Shown here piece after piece: positions 1-11,639 of a stretch of DNA of 64,000 nucleotides. The stretch is from Sphagnum compactum. Taxonomy: Eukaryota > Bryophyta > Sphagnopsida > Sphagnales. Both the position numbers and the translations under genes were made by a program. The stretch covers positions 14,942,001 through 15,006,000 of the forward strand of contig OZ234498.1 in assembly GCA_965153455.1 (NCBI GenBank), read 5' to 3'. The stretch's first letter is position 1. Each line of letters starts with the position of its first letter. The notes below the pieces were generated by a model that did no database searches, was not told where the DNA came from, and saw only the letters and a program-made list of their open reading frames with translations.

Positions 1-899
1 GTAGGTAAGACTCAGCTAGACTGATAAGGACAATTGTTTATTTGGTGGCCCAAACTTTGACAAAAAGTATAAGATATAAATGCATGAGGAGAAGCATGAA
101 TGTAAAAAACAAGGGTTATTGGAATTTCCTAATGGAACTCCTCTTCATTCGAAATACTCATACTTGAGGATTATGCATTTTATACCTCATCAAAAGCTTC
201 TTCCCCTGAAATTGACGTAGTTCATCAATTTGCCTCTGGAGTTGATCAATTTTGCTCTTTTTAGTGTGTGGACTTGTCACCATAGTCTCATGGTACCAAA
301 AAGTTTTATTTTCGGTAAGGCCCCAAATTGGTTCCCATGAAGTTTTCGATTCGGTCTTGATGTGTCACAATTTTGATGGATGATTTTTGATAGGTTGTAT
401 AGTTTTCGATTTAGTATTTTTAATAATGTTTTCCAATTCGTTCTACTCCCCATTGTGAAATGTTGCAACCTCCTCTAGGTCGATCTTTGGTTGCTCCAGT
501 CGTTGCGAGTTACCTATGTGCCCTACTTGAACACTTTTTTGCAAAACCCATTCATTGTTTTTCATACTTCTTGTCAACACTATTGGCATGCTATAAATGA
601 TTATAAAAAGTTGTAATCTATGGTTTTTTTGGTTTTTTTTTTTTTAATTTGTCAAACAACAATATGAATAAATCCACGGTTTGTTTTAGTAAAGTCAAAT
701 AACTCTAACCAATATTTGTTCAAATAGGAACAATAATGAATTATAAATTCTAGATTCAATATCCACGATATGGTTGCCAAATGTTAAGGATATTTGGTGA
801 ACTACTAGGTTTTGAAGGAATTAAACAAAAGAATAAAAGATAAACCATTTTTACCTTCCTTATATAAGCAAAAAGTTTAAACACGAAAGGCTTGTTAGA

Positions 900-1785
900 T
901 GACGCACTCCCAAGCTCCTTGATAGACTCAAATGTGAGTCTAAGGCGAAAACAATGGACGGACAAGGAGTCGGGGCACATTCCCTAGCTCATAGCACTTT
1001 AGGGGTAGAAGGGCGTGCTGGAGTTCCGAGATGGGTTCTAGGACGAGTGACAAGTAGGTCAATTAATCACATGGACTTGCACAAACCAAACAACAAGTTG
1101 GTTAGTGCATAGTTGCAGCACTTTTGGTGCACGAACGAACCACGGGCAAACACGGACTCACAAGACTCACCACAGCCCGGACTTGGGGGAAGCCACCACC
1201 TTCCCCCTTATAGTATTCTCTGTGCCTGGACATGGGGCCAGCACCCAAATGTCATTTTGTTCGGGACTCCCAAGTTGGAGTCCCGAAATTCTTGAAATAG
1301 GGTCTTTTACGAGTTTGGAGGCCCATAACTTAGTGTGCAGACCTTCGATTGAGGTGAGGTCTAAAGCAAAGTTGTAGCCCTTGTTGAGAGCTTTTCAATG
1401 GTATGTGACACATCACCTGTACACAAGGGAATCAAGGCGATTCCTGACTTTTAATGGTTGGGAATCTTTTGGCCATAGCTTATGTTTTAAGTGCCCAAAT
1501 GGGTCATGCAAGCCCATTTTAGACATCTACATTCCAAGAGCTTTCCAATGATATAAGGAAATTTTCAATCCAATGCGTTTTGACCCTTGCAATTGCCCTC
1601 TGAAGATTCGAGAGTCCATCGGGACTCCAACTCCCAAAATGGGAGTTCACTTGGGAGTGTGGGGTTCATTCCTTCACACTCTCCTGCACTCCCGGGATCA
1701 TGAAATGTGACCCCGGGCTTCACTCTTAGCTTACACCTTCACAAGCCCTTGCTTTGGTCGCGAGCCCAAGGCTAAGGTTATGACA
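900..1785 (+). mobile_element. Solo LTR 1 (second LTR family)
   Basis: An 886-bp unit starting TGACGCACTCCCAAGC and ending in TGACA, so it has the TG...CA ends of an LTR. It is similar end to end to 2461-3368 (inverted) and 12966-13865 (direct). The flanking pentamers are TTAGA (895-899) and TCAGA (1786-1790), a target-site duplication with one mismatch. No internal retroelement sequence accompanies it, so it is best read as a solo LTR left by recombination. It is inserted in the LTR of gypsy copy A. Short open frames inside it are not genes. Confidence 0.8.
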
Positions 1786-2460
1786 TCAGAACTGAGTAAG
1801 ACAACCGAGTCAAAGTATGGTTGGGATACCCAAAAGGATTATCTCATTTTATATTCACTTGACCCCCTCATTTAAACATATTGAAATTTTATGACACATT
1901 CATATTGAAAGTTTGATTTTATTCATAGATAGATACATTACAAATGTACTATTCTATGCATAGAATGTCAAATTTGAATAAGTTTAAGGATTCCTACCAA
2001 GTCCTTGAAAATAATCTAGACTTTGTCTCATGAAAAAAAAATATTTCAAGGACTCATTTAAGGAATGTTTAAACAATTTTTTTTGGCCTAACATTTTTAT
2101 CACAACACCTTATGTGCTATGTGTATAAAATGTATGAATGTGACAAGAACCAAATTTAGCCCTATTGTAATGTAAATGTTTTCAAAAACTCAAATTTATG
2201 AGAATTTTGGACCATTGATAAAACATGGCCCACATTGGATAGATTTTATTATTTTCACTTTCATAAGTGAAAATAATAAATACTTCAAAAGCCTATATAA
2301 ATGTTGGAACAAAATTATTTCATTTGACATGAAAAAAAAGGTGAAATTTAAGATAGGTCATGGGAAAAATGAAGAAAAAGGTGAATTTGAGAATCCTTGG
2401 ATTGAATCCCTAGGGTTCAAATGTGATACCCCAATCATGCTTAAATCTAAACGCATAAAT
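1786..2460. other. 675-bp AT-rich block between two solo LTRs
   Basis: This block separates solo LTR 1 from solo LTR 2 within copy A. It has no counterpart in the copy B LTR, so it is either LTR sequence lost from copy B or another insertion. An open frame of 116 codons (2176-2526, plus) spans it and runs into solo LTR 2. It has the Lys/Phe/Asn-rich composition of AT-rich noncoding DNA, and no gene is supported. Confidence 0.4.
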
Positions 2461-3368
2461 TGTCGCAACCCTAGCCTTGTGTTCGCGACCAAGGCAAGGG
2501 CTTGCAAAGATGCGGGCCAAAAGTGAAACCCGGGAGTCACATTTCATGCTTTCGGGAGTGTAGGAGAATGTGAAGGAATGAACTCACACACTTCCAAGTG
2601 GGCTCCCATTTTGGGAATTGGAGTGTCGATGGACTCCAAATTTTCAGAAGGCAATTACAAAGGTCAAAACTCATTGGATTGAAGAGTTCCTTATACCATT
2701 GGAAAGCTCTTGAGATGTAGATGTATAAAAATGGGCTCGCATGACCCATTTGGGTACTTAAAACATAAGCTATGGCCAAAAGAAGGGCCTGGAGTCAAAC
2801 TGCCAATTTGATTTCCGATCACTAAAAGTTAGGAATCGCCTTAATTTAATTGCGTGCAGGTGGTGTGACACATACCGTTGAAAAGCTCTCGACAAGGACT
2901 ATAGCTTTACTTCAAACCTCACCTCAATTGAAGGTTTGAACAAAAAGTTATGGGCCTCCAAAATTGCGGGAGTCCCTATTTCGAGAATTTCGGGACTCCC
3001 AACTTGGGAGTCCTGGGACAAAATGACATTTGGATGCTGGCCCCGTGGCTAGGCATAAAGAATACTATAAGGGGGAAGGTAGTGGCTTCCCCCAAGTCTA
3101 GGCCATGGTGAGTCTTGTGAGCTCGTGGCTCGTCCGTGCACCAAAAGTGCTCCAACTATGCACTAACCAACTAGTTGTTTTGGTTTGTGCAGGTTCGTGT
3201 AAACAATTGACCTGTTTGTCACTCGTCCTAATCCCCATCCCGGAGCTCCAACACGCCCCTCTACCCCCAAAGTGCTACGAGCTAGGGAGCGTACCCCAAC
3301 TCTTTATACTTCCGTTGTTTTCACCTTGGACTCATAGTTGAATCTATCAAGGAGCTTGGGGTGTGTCA
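2461..3368 (-). mobile_element. Solo LTR 2 (second LTR family, inverted)
   Basis: A 908-bp copy of the same LTR as 900-1785, in reverse orientation. It begins TGTCGCAACCCTAGCC and ends GGGGTGTGTCA. The flanking pentamers are TAAAT (2456-2460) and CAAAT (3369-3373), four of five identical. Because solo LTRs 1 and 2 face each other, they are not the two LTRs of one element. This copy also lies in the LTR of gypsy copy A. Confidence 0.8.
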
Positions 3369-4339
3369 CAAATTTTCTATAAAAATAAATCTAAAGAAAA
3401 TACAAGGAAAAAAAGACCTTACATATAAAAGATAAAATCTCACAACATATAAAAAAAAACAATACATAAAACTCTACATACAAAAATATGGCATGAAAAA
3501 ATTAATTTCCTCCAAAGAATTCCCCTATACAATCCTCAAAGGTATAGATCCTTAAGTACCTTCAAGAAAAAAACAAGAAAATGGTGGAATAAATGTTAAC
3601 CTCATCCGAAAAAAATCAATCCAAAGTTAACATTATCTAAATCGGTAGTAAAATTGGTTTTAATACATAAAAATCAATAACATGGTTTTCAGTAAGGAAA
3701 ATTCAATAATCACTTTTGGTAAGGAAAATCCAATTTCAGTAGAAATTTGATAAAAAATCAGTTTTAGTAAAATTTTACCTTCAACAACCACCTATACAAT
3801 AATTATTTTATTCAAGCATATGATAAATGTTATGGTTTCCAAAGAAGGTCCATGATTAACAATAGAATGAAACATATGGCTACATCAAATGCAAAATGAC
3901 TCACCACACACTACTAGGAAATGCGTCCTAGTTCACTATGGGTTTCACTAAATTTTTAAGTGAATTTGGACATTTTTACTTAGTGAAATTGTTTAAACCC
4001 CTAGTGAACGGGGACCAGTTGCTACGGACAATGACTTCTTTCACTAGTACCTATTGAAACAAGGTTACTCTCAAGTGAAATACAAATTTATCAAACCATT
4101 CACTTGCTAGTTAATTAACTAACCAGTATGGAAATTAATTAAATTTTAAATATTTAATATATAATATTATTGATAATTTCATGATTTTTAAAGCATATTA
4201 TTTATTGACACGTGTCACTACCTACGCTAGGTTAAAAACCTAACCTAGGTAGGTAAGTAGGCCACATAATCAACTTAGGCACCTAACCTAAAAATTTGAT
4301 AGGAGAATATTCGGTCAACATACCATTGTTTACCACACA

Positions 4340-4410
4340 CAACACCACCCATGAGGTTCGATCCCTTGACCTTTGGAATGGGGGCAAACACCTTTACCAT
4401 CAAACCACCC
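4340..4410 (-). other. tRNA-like (SINE head-like) module inside CACTA-like element 1
   Basis: On the minus strand a GGTTTGATGGTAAAGGTG stretch, which could be a degenerate A box, is followed by AAGGGATCGAACCTC, close to a T-arm. On the plus strand the T-arm region reads GGTTCGATCCC, a perfect match to the pol III B-box consensus. Similar stretches occur at 21601-21660 and 56207-56270. It is not a functional tRNA: no complete cloverleaf or anticodon arm is seen. Confidence 0.35.
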
Positions 4411-4779
4411 CATTTGTTGTGATAATATGGTACATTACATTCTATTTATCAAATACTTTATTTTAAACATTACAAAAACATAAACTTTGAAAATTCATAT
4501 CTTATTGAAATTTTGTTCAAATCAAATGATTCGAGTTTACTTTTAAAAAAACTCAATAATGTACATAATTACATTTATTTCCTTTTGAAAGTTTAAAATC
4601 ATTTGAACAAAAAAAAAATTGATTATCATTATTCAATAACATTTCAATGACCATTTTTTTGGGAAAAAAAGGTTAGTAAATGGATTTTTTTGGTTAATAT
4701 AATAATATAACCTCTGTTAAACTACTTTCAATTATTATATGATTATTTTTCATTAATTTAAATTATTTCACCCGACATT

Positions 4780-5870
4780 ATTTAAGGGTATTTATGGTTA
4801 TTTTCAATTATTTTTGGTTATTTTTGGTTATTTTTGGCTATTTCACCCTAGGCTACTTTTGGTTATTTTAACTTATTTTTGGCTATTTTAACTTATTTCA
4901 CCTTAAACTATTTTCAGCTATTGTAAGTTTTTTGGCTATTCTATATTTTTTTGGCTATTATATATTATCTCAATTTAGGCTACTTGCAGTTATTATAAAT
5001 TACTTTTGGCTATTTTAACTTATTTCACCTTAGGTTATTTTCAGTTATTATAAGTTTTTTCGTTTATTCTATGTTATTTTTGGCTATTGTAAATTATTTC
5101 AATTTAAATTACTTGTTGCTATTATAAATTACTTTTGGCTATTGAAAATTATTTCACCTTAAGTTAATTTCATTTATTATAAATTATTTCACCTTAGATT
5201 ATTTTTGGCAATCCTAAGTAATTATAATATATGGCTATTGGTTGTTTTTTTATTGGTGCTATTGGTGGTTATTAATGGCTATTAGTACCTATTTTATTTG
5301 TGACTATTAATGTTTTTTAGTGGTTATTCTATTGGTGGTTATGGTCATTAGTAGTTATTCTATTGGTGGTTATTCGTGGTTATTATATTGGTGGCTATTA
5401 TATGAATGGTTACTGGTGGCTATTATATTAATGGCTATTGGTGGCTATTTTATTAATGGCTACTGGTGGCTATTCTATTAATGGCTACTGGTGGTTATTA
5501 TATTTATGGCTACTGGTGGTTATTATATTAATGGCTACTGGTGGCTATTTTATTAATGGTTATTGTGGCTATTCGTGATTAATGTATTAATGGCTATTGG
5601 TGGTTATTCTATTAATGGTTATTTGTGATTAATGTATTAATGGCTATTGGTGGCTATTTTATTAATGGTTATTTGTGATTAATCTATTAATGGATATTGG
5701 TGGCTATTCTATTAATGGTTATTCGTGATTAATCTATTAATGGCTATTGTGGCTATTCTATTAATGGTTATTCGTGATTAATCTATTAATGGCTATTGGT
5801 GATTATTTTATTAATGGCTATTGGTGGCTATCTTATTAATGGTTATTGTATTATAAGTTATTATTGGTTA
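4780..5870. repeat. Degenerate minisatellite array, GGCTATT/TAATGGCTA type
   Basis: About 1.1 kb of diverged tandem units. The left part (4780-5220) is built on TTTTGGCTATTTTAACTTA-like words. The right part (about 5230-5870) has 25-bp units such as TTAATGGCTACTGGTGGC..., in places arranged as 50-bp doublets with TTAATGGTTATTCGTG. The following 6000-6330 is rich in the complementary words TAAAATAA and ACCTAAGG, so the whole interior could fold into a long imperfect hairpin. No coding content. Confidence 0.75.
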
Positions 5871-6540
5871 TTATATGTTATATTACAACTATTGGTGATT
5901 ATTGTATTATAAATTATTGTTTGATATTCTATGTTATAATATCATAGGTTATTATTTTTTATTCTAAGTTATTTTTACCTTAGGTCATTATATTTTGTTT
6001 TAGATTATTTTAAAGTTATTATGCTTAGGATAAAATAATTTATAATAACATTAAGTAGAATGACTTTGAATAATTTAAAGTATAACTTGAAATAACATAT
6101 ATTAATTTAAAATAAAATAACCTAAGGTATAGCCTAAAGTTAGTTGAATAATTTAATTTTAAATAATTTAAAAGCTTATAATAAATTAGTTAAGATACTT
6201 TAAGGTAAAATAACATATAATAATTTAGGGTACAATAATTTATAATAGCATATAATAACATAAAATATAAGTTAGAATAACTAAAGTAGTTTAAAATAAT
6301 ATAGGGTATAGTAACATAGATATAATATTTTAAAAAACATAAAAATAAACCTATATGCTATAGTAAATTGTAACAGTGAATTATGTTAACTAGAAATGAA
6401 ACATGATGTCTACATAGTGATATTATAATGAAATAACTTTCACTAGGTGAAATCAATAAAATGCAATGATGTTATTTCACTTTTAAGGTCCCATAGTGAT
6501 TTAAGCTAGTAAATTACACCCCACTTTGGTAGTAGTGACA

Positions 6541-7110
6541 TCAGTTGAAAAGTAATCAACAATGTTGAAAGTAGATTGCTATCGAAACTTTTTTTATTGA
6601 AACCATTTTTTATTGAATGTTTACTGAAACTAAAATTGACACCGAAATTACTTTACCGAAAAACTTTTTACCAAAACCAATTTTACTTCTGGTTTAAATT
6701 GTTTAATTTTAGGATTGATTTTTTTGGGGATTAGGCTAATTGCCTATTCCACCATTGCTAATTTTTTCCTTTGAAGTATTTAAGCCTTTGTCCCTATGTG
6801 GACTATACAAGAGAATATTTTTTGAAGTAAAATTACTTTTTCCTACCATACATTTTGTATGTAGAATTTGATGCGTAGTTGTTTTCCTGCGTATGTTTGG
6901 AGTATTTTAATTTTTATATGTGAGTAATCTCTATTGTATGTTTGCTATAGGTTTTTTTTGTAGAAGTTTCATGAGGTTGCCCTATTGAATTTGGATAGTC
7001 CCCTTTATGTTAAAACTTTTTGCTTACCTAAAGAGAGTAAGGAGATTTTTTCTTTTGCTCCCTTATTTTATTTCTTTCAAAACTCGGTAGTTCATTAGGT
7101 GGCCTTAACA
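6541..7110 (+). mobile_element. 5' LTR (3' portion) of gypsy copy B
   Basis: Aligns with the inverted LTR of copy A (3369-3840 and 781-899). The shared end reads ...CCTTAACA in both copies. The sequence directly after it (ATTGGTGACCATAT in B, TTTGGCAACCATAT in A) is conserved and sits where the primer-binding site should be, but I could not match it to a named tRNA. CACTA-like element 1 interrupts the 5' side of the LTR. No 3' LTR was found for this element. Confidence 0.6.
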
Positions 7111-7299
7111 ATTGGTGACCATATAGCGGATATTGAATCCAAAATTTCTGGTTCATTATCATTCCTATTTAGACAAATATTGGTTAGAGCTATTTGATTC
7201 TACCAAAACAAATCGCGGATTAATTATTGTTGTTGTTTGGCAAATAAAAATAAAAAACCAAAAATAACTCGTAGATTACAACTTTTTTATAGTCATTTA

Positions 7300-9470
7300 T
7301 AGTATGCCAACAGTGCTGACAAGGAGTATGAAGAAAGAATGGAGAAGGTTTTGCAAGAAAGTGCTGAAGTGGGCCATGCGAATAACATGAAATGATTGGA
7401 CCAATCAAAGAATGACCCACATGAGGTTGTGACCTTTCACAGTGGGGAGAAAAATAAATTGGAAGACGTTACGGAAAATACCAAATCGAAAAATATATGA
7501 CCAACTAGAAATCATCCATCAAAATTGCGATGCATTAAGACCGAACCATAAACTCCATGGGAACCGATGTGGGACCTTATTGAAAAAAACATTTTAGTAC
7601 CATGAAATTGTTGTGATAAATCCACACGCCAGAGAGAGCGAAATTGATCGACTCCAAAGGCAAATTGATGAACTGCACCAGTTTCCGGGGAAGGAGTCTT
7701 CTGATGAGGTATGAAGTGTGTAGTCCTCAAAGATGAGTACTTTGGATGAAGAAGAATTCCATTAGGAAAGTTCGGTAACACCTTTTTTACATTCATGTTT
7801 CTCTTCATGCGAGTCCAACTTATACTTTTTGTCAAAGTTCGGGTCACCAAACAGACAATTATCCTTATCGATCTAGTAGTGTTTTGCATGCACACATAAT
7901 ATTAACGGATCATAAATCATATCCAATATCTATAACTATTCAAAGTTCAATTCCGAATATTCAAAATTTCGTTTATTCTTCAACACTACCAAATGTAGCT
8001 TGTAGAGAACCAATTATTCCACCTATCTTTGTTTTAATTACCAAAAATGTCATGGAGCAAAATCCGGTAAGTTTTCCAAATTCAATGTATCTTCATGTTG
8101 GACCTTATACACCATATTTTGGTTCTAGTTACAAGGGCGTAAGGGGTGTTCCAACAATGTGGCCTCCTATGTCTAACCCCTTAATTAACCCCATGATATC
8201 ACCAAAGCCAGTTCTGGGAATTGTACAAGCTAGGATTGTAATAGATCGTGGGGAGCCTTTAAATGAGGACAAAGATTGTTCCATAAGAAAACACAAGTCC
8301 AAGATGCCACAAATCATTCCTACTAGAAAACCATATAATGATCGGAGAGGAAGACCATCCCTGATTAGAGATGTTGGTAGACTGTTTACTAGTGGATGGA
8401 CTGAACCTATTAGCAATGGCGATGGTGGACCCTTCAGTGGAAATGGTAATGGACCTCCAAGAGGTGGACCTCTAAGGGGTGGCAATAGCGGTTTGCCAGG
8501 AGGTGGAGGTAATGATCCTCCAAAAGGTGGCGGTAGTGAACATCCAAAAGACCAAATTCCAAGATCATACGCTACAAGGCCAACATGGTTGTGGATAGGG
8601 CCTACCTTGGAATCTGTGGTAGCCTTCACGATATCCTGTCCAACCCCCTATAACACCAAATCCCCACCAAGTAGGAAATCCTTACCCTACCCCATTTACA
8701 CTACAAGAACGGATCTAAATGTTCATGTATGCATGGTTCATAAGGCCATTTAAGTTAGTGATGAAAAGAATGATGTTGATATCGTCAATTTGTTTTGTTT
8801 CACACTTTGCAATGCTATATCCGAGTGGGGAGAGAATTTTATGAAATCCCATCCCATTTCCAGATTTAAAGAATTGGAGGTTGCATTTTGTAAGTGCTAC
8901 TAAAGTACAAATGGATGAACAAGTGTACATGTCATTACGAGTGATAAAGCAAGGTGGAGACAAGAAGGTGGAAGTCTACTATGAACGTATACTAAAACTA
9001 GCAAATTGCCTTCATCATCAAACAAACGATAGTTTGCTGACAACTTTCTTTCGAGCAGGTTTACAACCATATCTCTGAATAGCTACAACGGGGATGAAGA
9101 GGGACACCTTGTTCGAACATAAAGAAATTGCAATCACTTGTGAAGAAAGTATGGGAGACTCTACTGAATACCAAAAGTTATTGGAACCACCAACCAAATA
9201 GGAAAAGACTAGTGAAGGAAGGAGAATAGATGTGATCTATGGTCAATGCAATAACCGGGACATTCCAAAAAACATTGCCATTGGATTCCAAACAACCCAA
9301 ACAACAAACTCAAAGACAAAAAGGAGGTAGAAGTGAATGGAGTTTTGGCTCAACTTGGTGGTACAAGAATTAAAACTGGTAACAAAGGAGGTCACAGAAA
9401 AATTATCAAATCTAGTTCCATCATTTTCCATTGCTTCATCTACAATTCCATTGAACACAAGATTTATGAC
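7300..9470 (+). pseudogene. gypsy copy B gag remnant
   Basis: Broken gag region. The N-terminal part has Glu/Lys-rich helices (ADKEYEERMEKVLQESAE near 7310; a coiled-coil stretch at 7632-7710). A long open segment at 7884-8753 ends in a Gly/Pro-rich stretch (about residues 180-225). The conserved capsid-like retrotransposon gag domain follows in two frames, with WGENFMKSHPISRFKELE near 8827-8880 and then VYYERILKLANCLHH and FFRAGLQPYL at 8965-9078. A degraded zinc knuckle (CNNRD...) lies near 9246. In life it would have packaged element RNA; here frameshifts and stops make it inactive. Confidence 0.7.
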
Positions 9471-9909
9471 TACCTTTAGAAGGATGCAGCTTAGGCCATG
9501 TTCAAGGAAAAGGTAGCAACGACTACACCAAGAAGGATGATGTTGCTGTCAACATAGTTTTAGCAACAACCACCCATAGTCAAATACCCAAAAATGTGGT
9601 ATTCAAAAGAAAGAACCTCTCAAGAACAAGAGCTTGGCTAATTGGCAAAAAGAGGAGAGGCTTCAACGTTCGTTTGAAAAAACCAGTAGGGACATACAAT
9701 AAAAAGAATCACCTGGAGCTAATATACAAACTTTGGTTAAATCCAATCTCATCAAGAATTTTTGTTTAAATACCGAAAATCAATTTTTTGGATCTACATG
9801 TGCTACTAGATCTACCGGTGCTATTAGAAATACTAGTGTCATCGAATTTACCAAAAGTACCGATCCAACTAAAAAAAAATTGGTTTTGGAGGATATCACC
9901 CACTAACTG

Positions 9910-10722
9910 TTGGAGAATAAACATACCTTTACTTTGGGCCAACTTTTCAAGAATGTTCTAGATTTGAAACAACATGTTGTTGCCAAATTCACCCATGGAA
10001 GAAAAATTGTCACTGCACTAAGACCTAATCCGATTATCACCTTTGTGGCGATTAATCTTCATTTGGCTGTGATACATGTTCAAATAGGCAAAAATCTAGT
10101 TAAGGATGTCTTATTAGAAGGAGGATCCGACATGAACATCATGACAAAAGAACTATGGAAATGGTTAGGACTTCCTAATCCTAAACTAGCACTGTACAAA
10201 CTACGGATGGCGGATCAAACCATCACCAAACTAATTGGCCTCATCAAGGACCTCAAAATCTACATCCATGGGATTTTTTACATTGAAACATTCATAGTAA
10301 TGAAGAACACTATTTTGGATTGCAGTTATTCCATGTTATTAAGTCGACCTTGGTTGCATAATGCACGTGTCACTCATGATTGGGGAAATAACCTAATCAC
10401 AATAGGAGGAAATGGCACGATGCAAATAATCACTATCACTAAACATTTGGATAACAATACCAAATGTCTTGAGGTTCTACTATGCTATGATCTAATGGAA
10501 GGAGTCATAGACAAAGAGGAAGAAATACTCTTAGTAGCAAAACCGGATTTATTTACACTAGTGACTATCACATTATTAGAACCAAAAGTTCTCAATGTTG
10601 CAATTTTTGGTGCAGAAGTTGGTACAAAGCACCTTACATTCAACTTTCCACATTCTGAAGGAGAGATTTTAGTTGATATTACTCCTGCAAGTATCAAAGT
10701 GCAAGTGTTGGAGATTGCCTGA
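9910..10722 (+). pseudogene. gypsy copy B protease region
   Basis: A 270-codon open segment that covers the aspartic protease of a Ty3/gypsy polyprotein. The motif that is usually L-L/V-D-G-G-S reads VLLEGGSDMNIM, so the catalytic aspartate position (residue 70) is Glu, which should inactivate it. Downstream LRMADQ, IHGIFYIETF and SYSMLLSRPWLHNARVTHDWGN are the usual core and C-terminal flap-side motifs (family GRPWL). It is still open across 813 bp, but the regions on both sides are frameshifted. Confidence 0.75.
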
Positions 10723-10859
10723 TGGACATTGCCTAAGGATCACTAGGTACGACTATTCAATTTGGGGACTATAAAAAATCCTTAGACGATTAGGTTGAAT
10801 GTGGCATTGGCTGAATTAGTTGCCATAGATACAAAAGCATTGCTCAAAGAGTATAAGGA

Positions 10860-11618
10860 CACTTTTGCATGGAATTATACTAACTTAAAGGGAATTTCGC
10901 CATGAATTGCTAAGAATTGCATCAAACTTGACACCATTATCCCACATGTTCATCAAGCTAGGTATCGAATGAACCCAAATTATGTTGCAATAGTCAAACA
11001 AGATTTGGACAAGCTTTTAAATGCTAGTTTCATTACCCAGTGGAGGAGGCTAGTTGGCTATCGCCAATTATTGTTGTATTGAAAAAGAATGGCAAGCTCT
11101 GAATCTGCATGGATTTTCGACGATTCAATGTTGCTACCAAAAAGGATCCATATCCTTTACCCTTCACTAAAGAGGTATTGGATGAAATGGCAAGGCATGA
11201 AGTCTATTCATTTTTAGATGGATTTTTCGGTTACCACCAAATCATGATCGCCCTAGAAGATAGGTACAAGACTACTTTCATCATTGATTGGGGAGCTTTC
11301 ATTTGGGTATTCATGCCATTTGGGCTCAAGAATGTTCCACCAACTTACCAACAAGCGATGAATACAACTTTCAAGGACTATCTTGGAGTGTTCATGAAAT
11401 TATTCTTAGATGACTTTAGTGTGTTCAGCAATTTGGACACCCATTTACCAAAGCTACGATTATGCTTTAACAAATGCAGAGATTTTGATATAAGCCTGAA
11501 CCTTGAAAAATACATGTTTCTAGTGCATGCATGCATTATCTTGGGATACGTGGTATCTAAGGAAAGCAAGCTACCAGATCCAAAGAAAATTTCAGCCATT
11601 GTTCACATGCCTACATAG
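10860..11618 (+). pseudogene. gypsy copy B reverse transcriptase
   Basis: The longest intact piece is 11109-11618 (169 residues, beginning MDFRRFN). It shows the successive reverse transcriptase blocks: DPYPLPF, FLDGFFGYHQI, WGAFIWVFMPFGLKNVPPTYQ and the catalytic box FLDDFSVF, with both aspartates (residues 101 and 102) kept. The upstream fingers part (about 10860-11100) is recognisable but frameshifted, with PSFITQWRRL-like and IIVVLKKNGKL words. A stop ends the frame at 11618 before the connection and RNase H regions. It once copied element RNA to DNA; the split frame makes it a pseudogene. Confidence 0.82.
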
Positions 11619-11639
11619 AAAACACCTAAGGACATTCAA

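Larger units (their letters stand above)
1..3850 (-). mobile_element. Ty3/gypsy retrotransposon copy A, 5' part, inverted and interrupted
   Basis: Bases 1-780 read on the minus strand match 7111-7890 of copy B almost throughout. They include the start of the gag region and a heptad-like stretch (IDQLQRQIDELRQF) corresponding to IDRLQRQIDELHQF in copy B. The match continues into LTR sequence: 781-899 and 3369-3840 (minus) align with about 6990-7110 and 6555-6960 (plus). The LTR is split by two solo LTRs (900-1785 and 2461-3368) and by 1786-2460, which copy B does not have. The gag remnant has stops and frameshifts. The element runs off the left edge, so only its LTR and gag start are present. 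The LTR 5' end could not be placed exactly; it lies near 3840-3905. Confidence 0.72.
3909..6537. mobile_element. CACTA-like DNA transposon, non-autonomous (element 1)
   Basis: The left end reads CACTACTAGGAAATGCG. The right end, read inward on the minus strand, is CACTACTACCAAAG. Both subterminal regions also carry CACTATGGG. The 3-bp flanks are identical, ACA (3906-3908) and ACA (6538-6540), as expected for CACTA (En/Spm) elements. The 2.6-kb interior has no transposase-like frame. It contains a TAGGTAGG-rich tract (4227-4290), a tRNA-like module (4340-4410), a long TAATGGCTA-type tandem array (about 4780-5870) and an AT-rich second half with inverted similarity to the first. The element sits at the meeting point of the two head-to-head gypsy LTRs, so it inserted after they did. 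Confidence 0.78.

Noticed and set aside
4340-4410. tRNA gene candidate
   Set aside because: Only box-like and T-arm-like words are present; no full cloverleaf, anticodon arm or acceptor stem.
4780-5870. Regularly repeated units that could suggest a CRISPR-like array
   Set aside because: Units are contiguous and diverged without unique spacers, and the setting is plant nuclear DNA; this is a minisatellite.
8129-8629. 166-codon minus-strand Pro/Leu-rich frame
   Set aside because: It is antisense to the Gly/Pro-rich gag segment of gypsy copy B.
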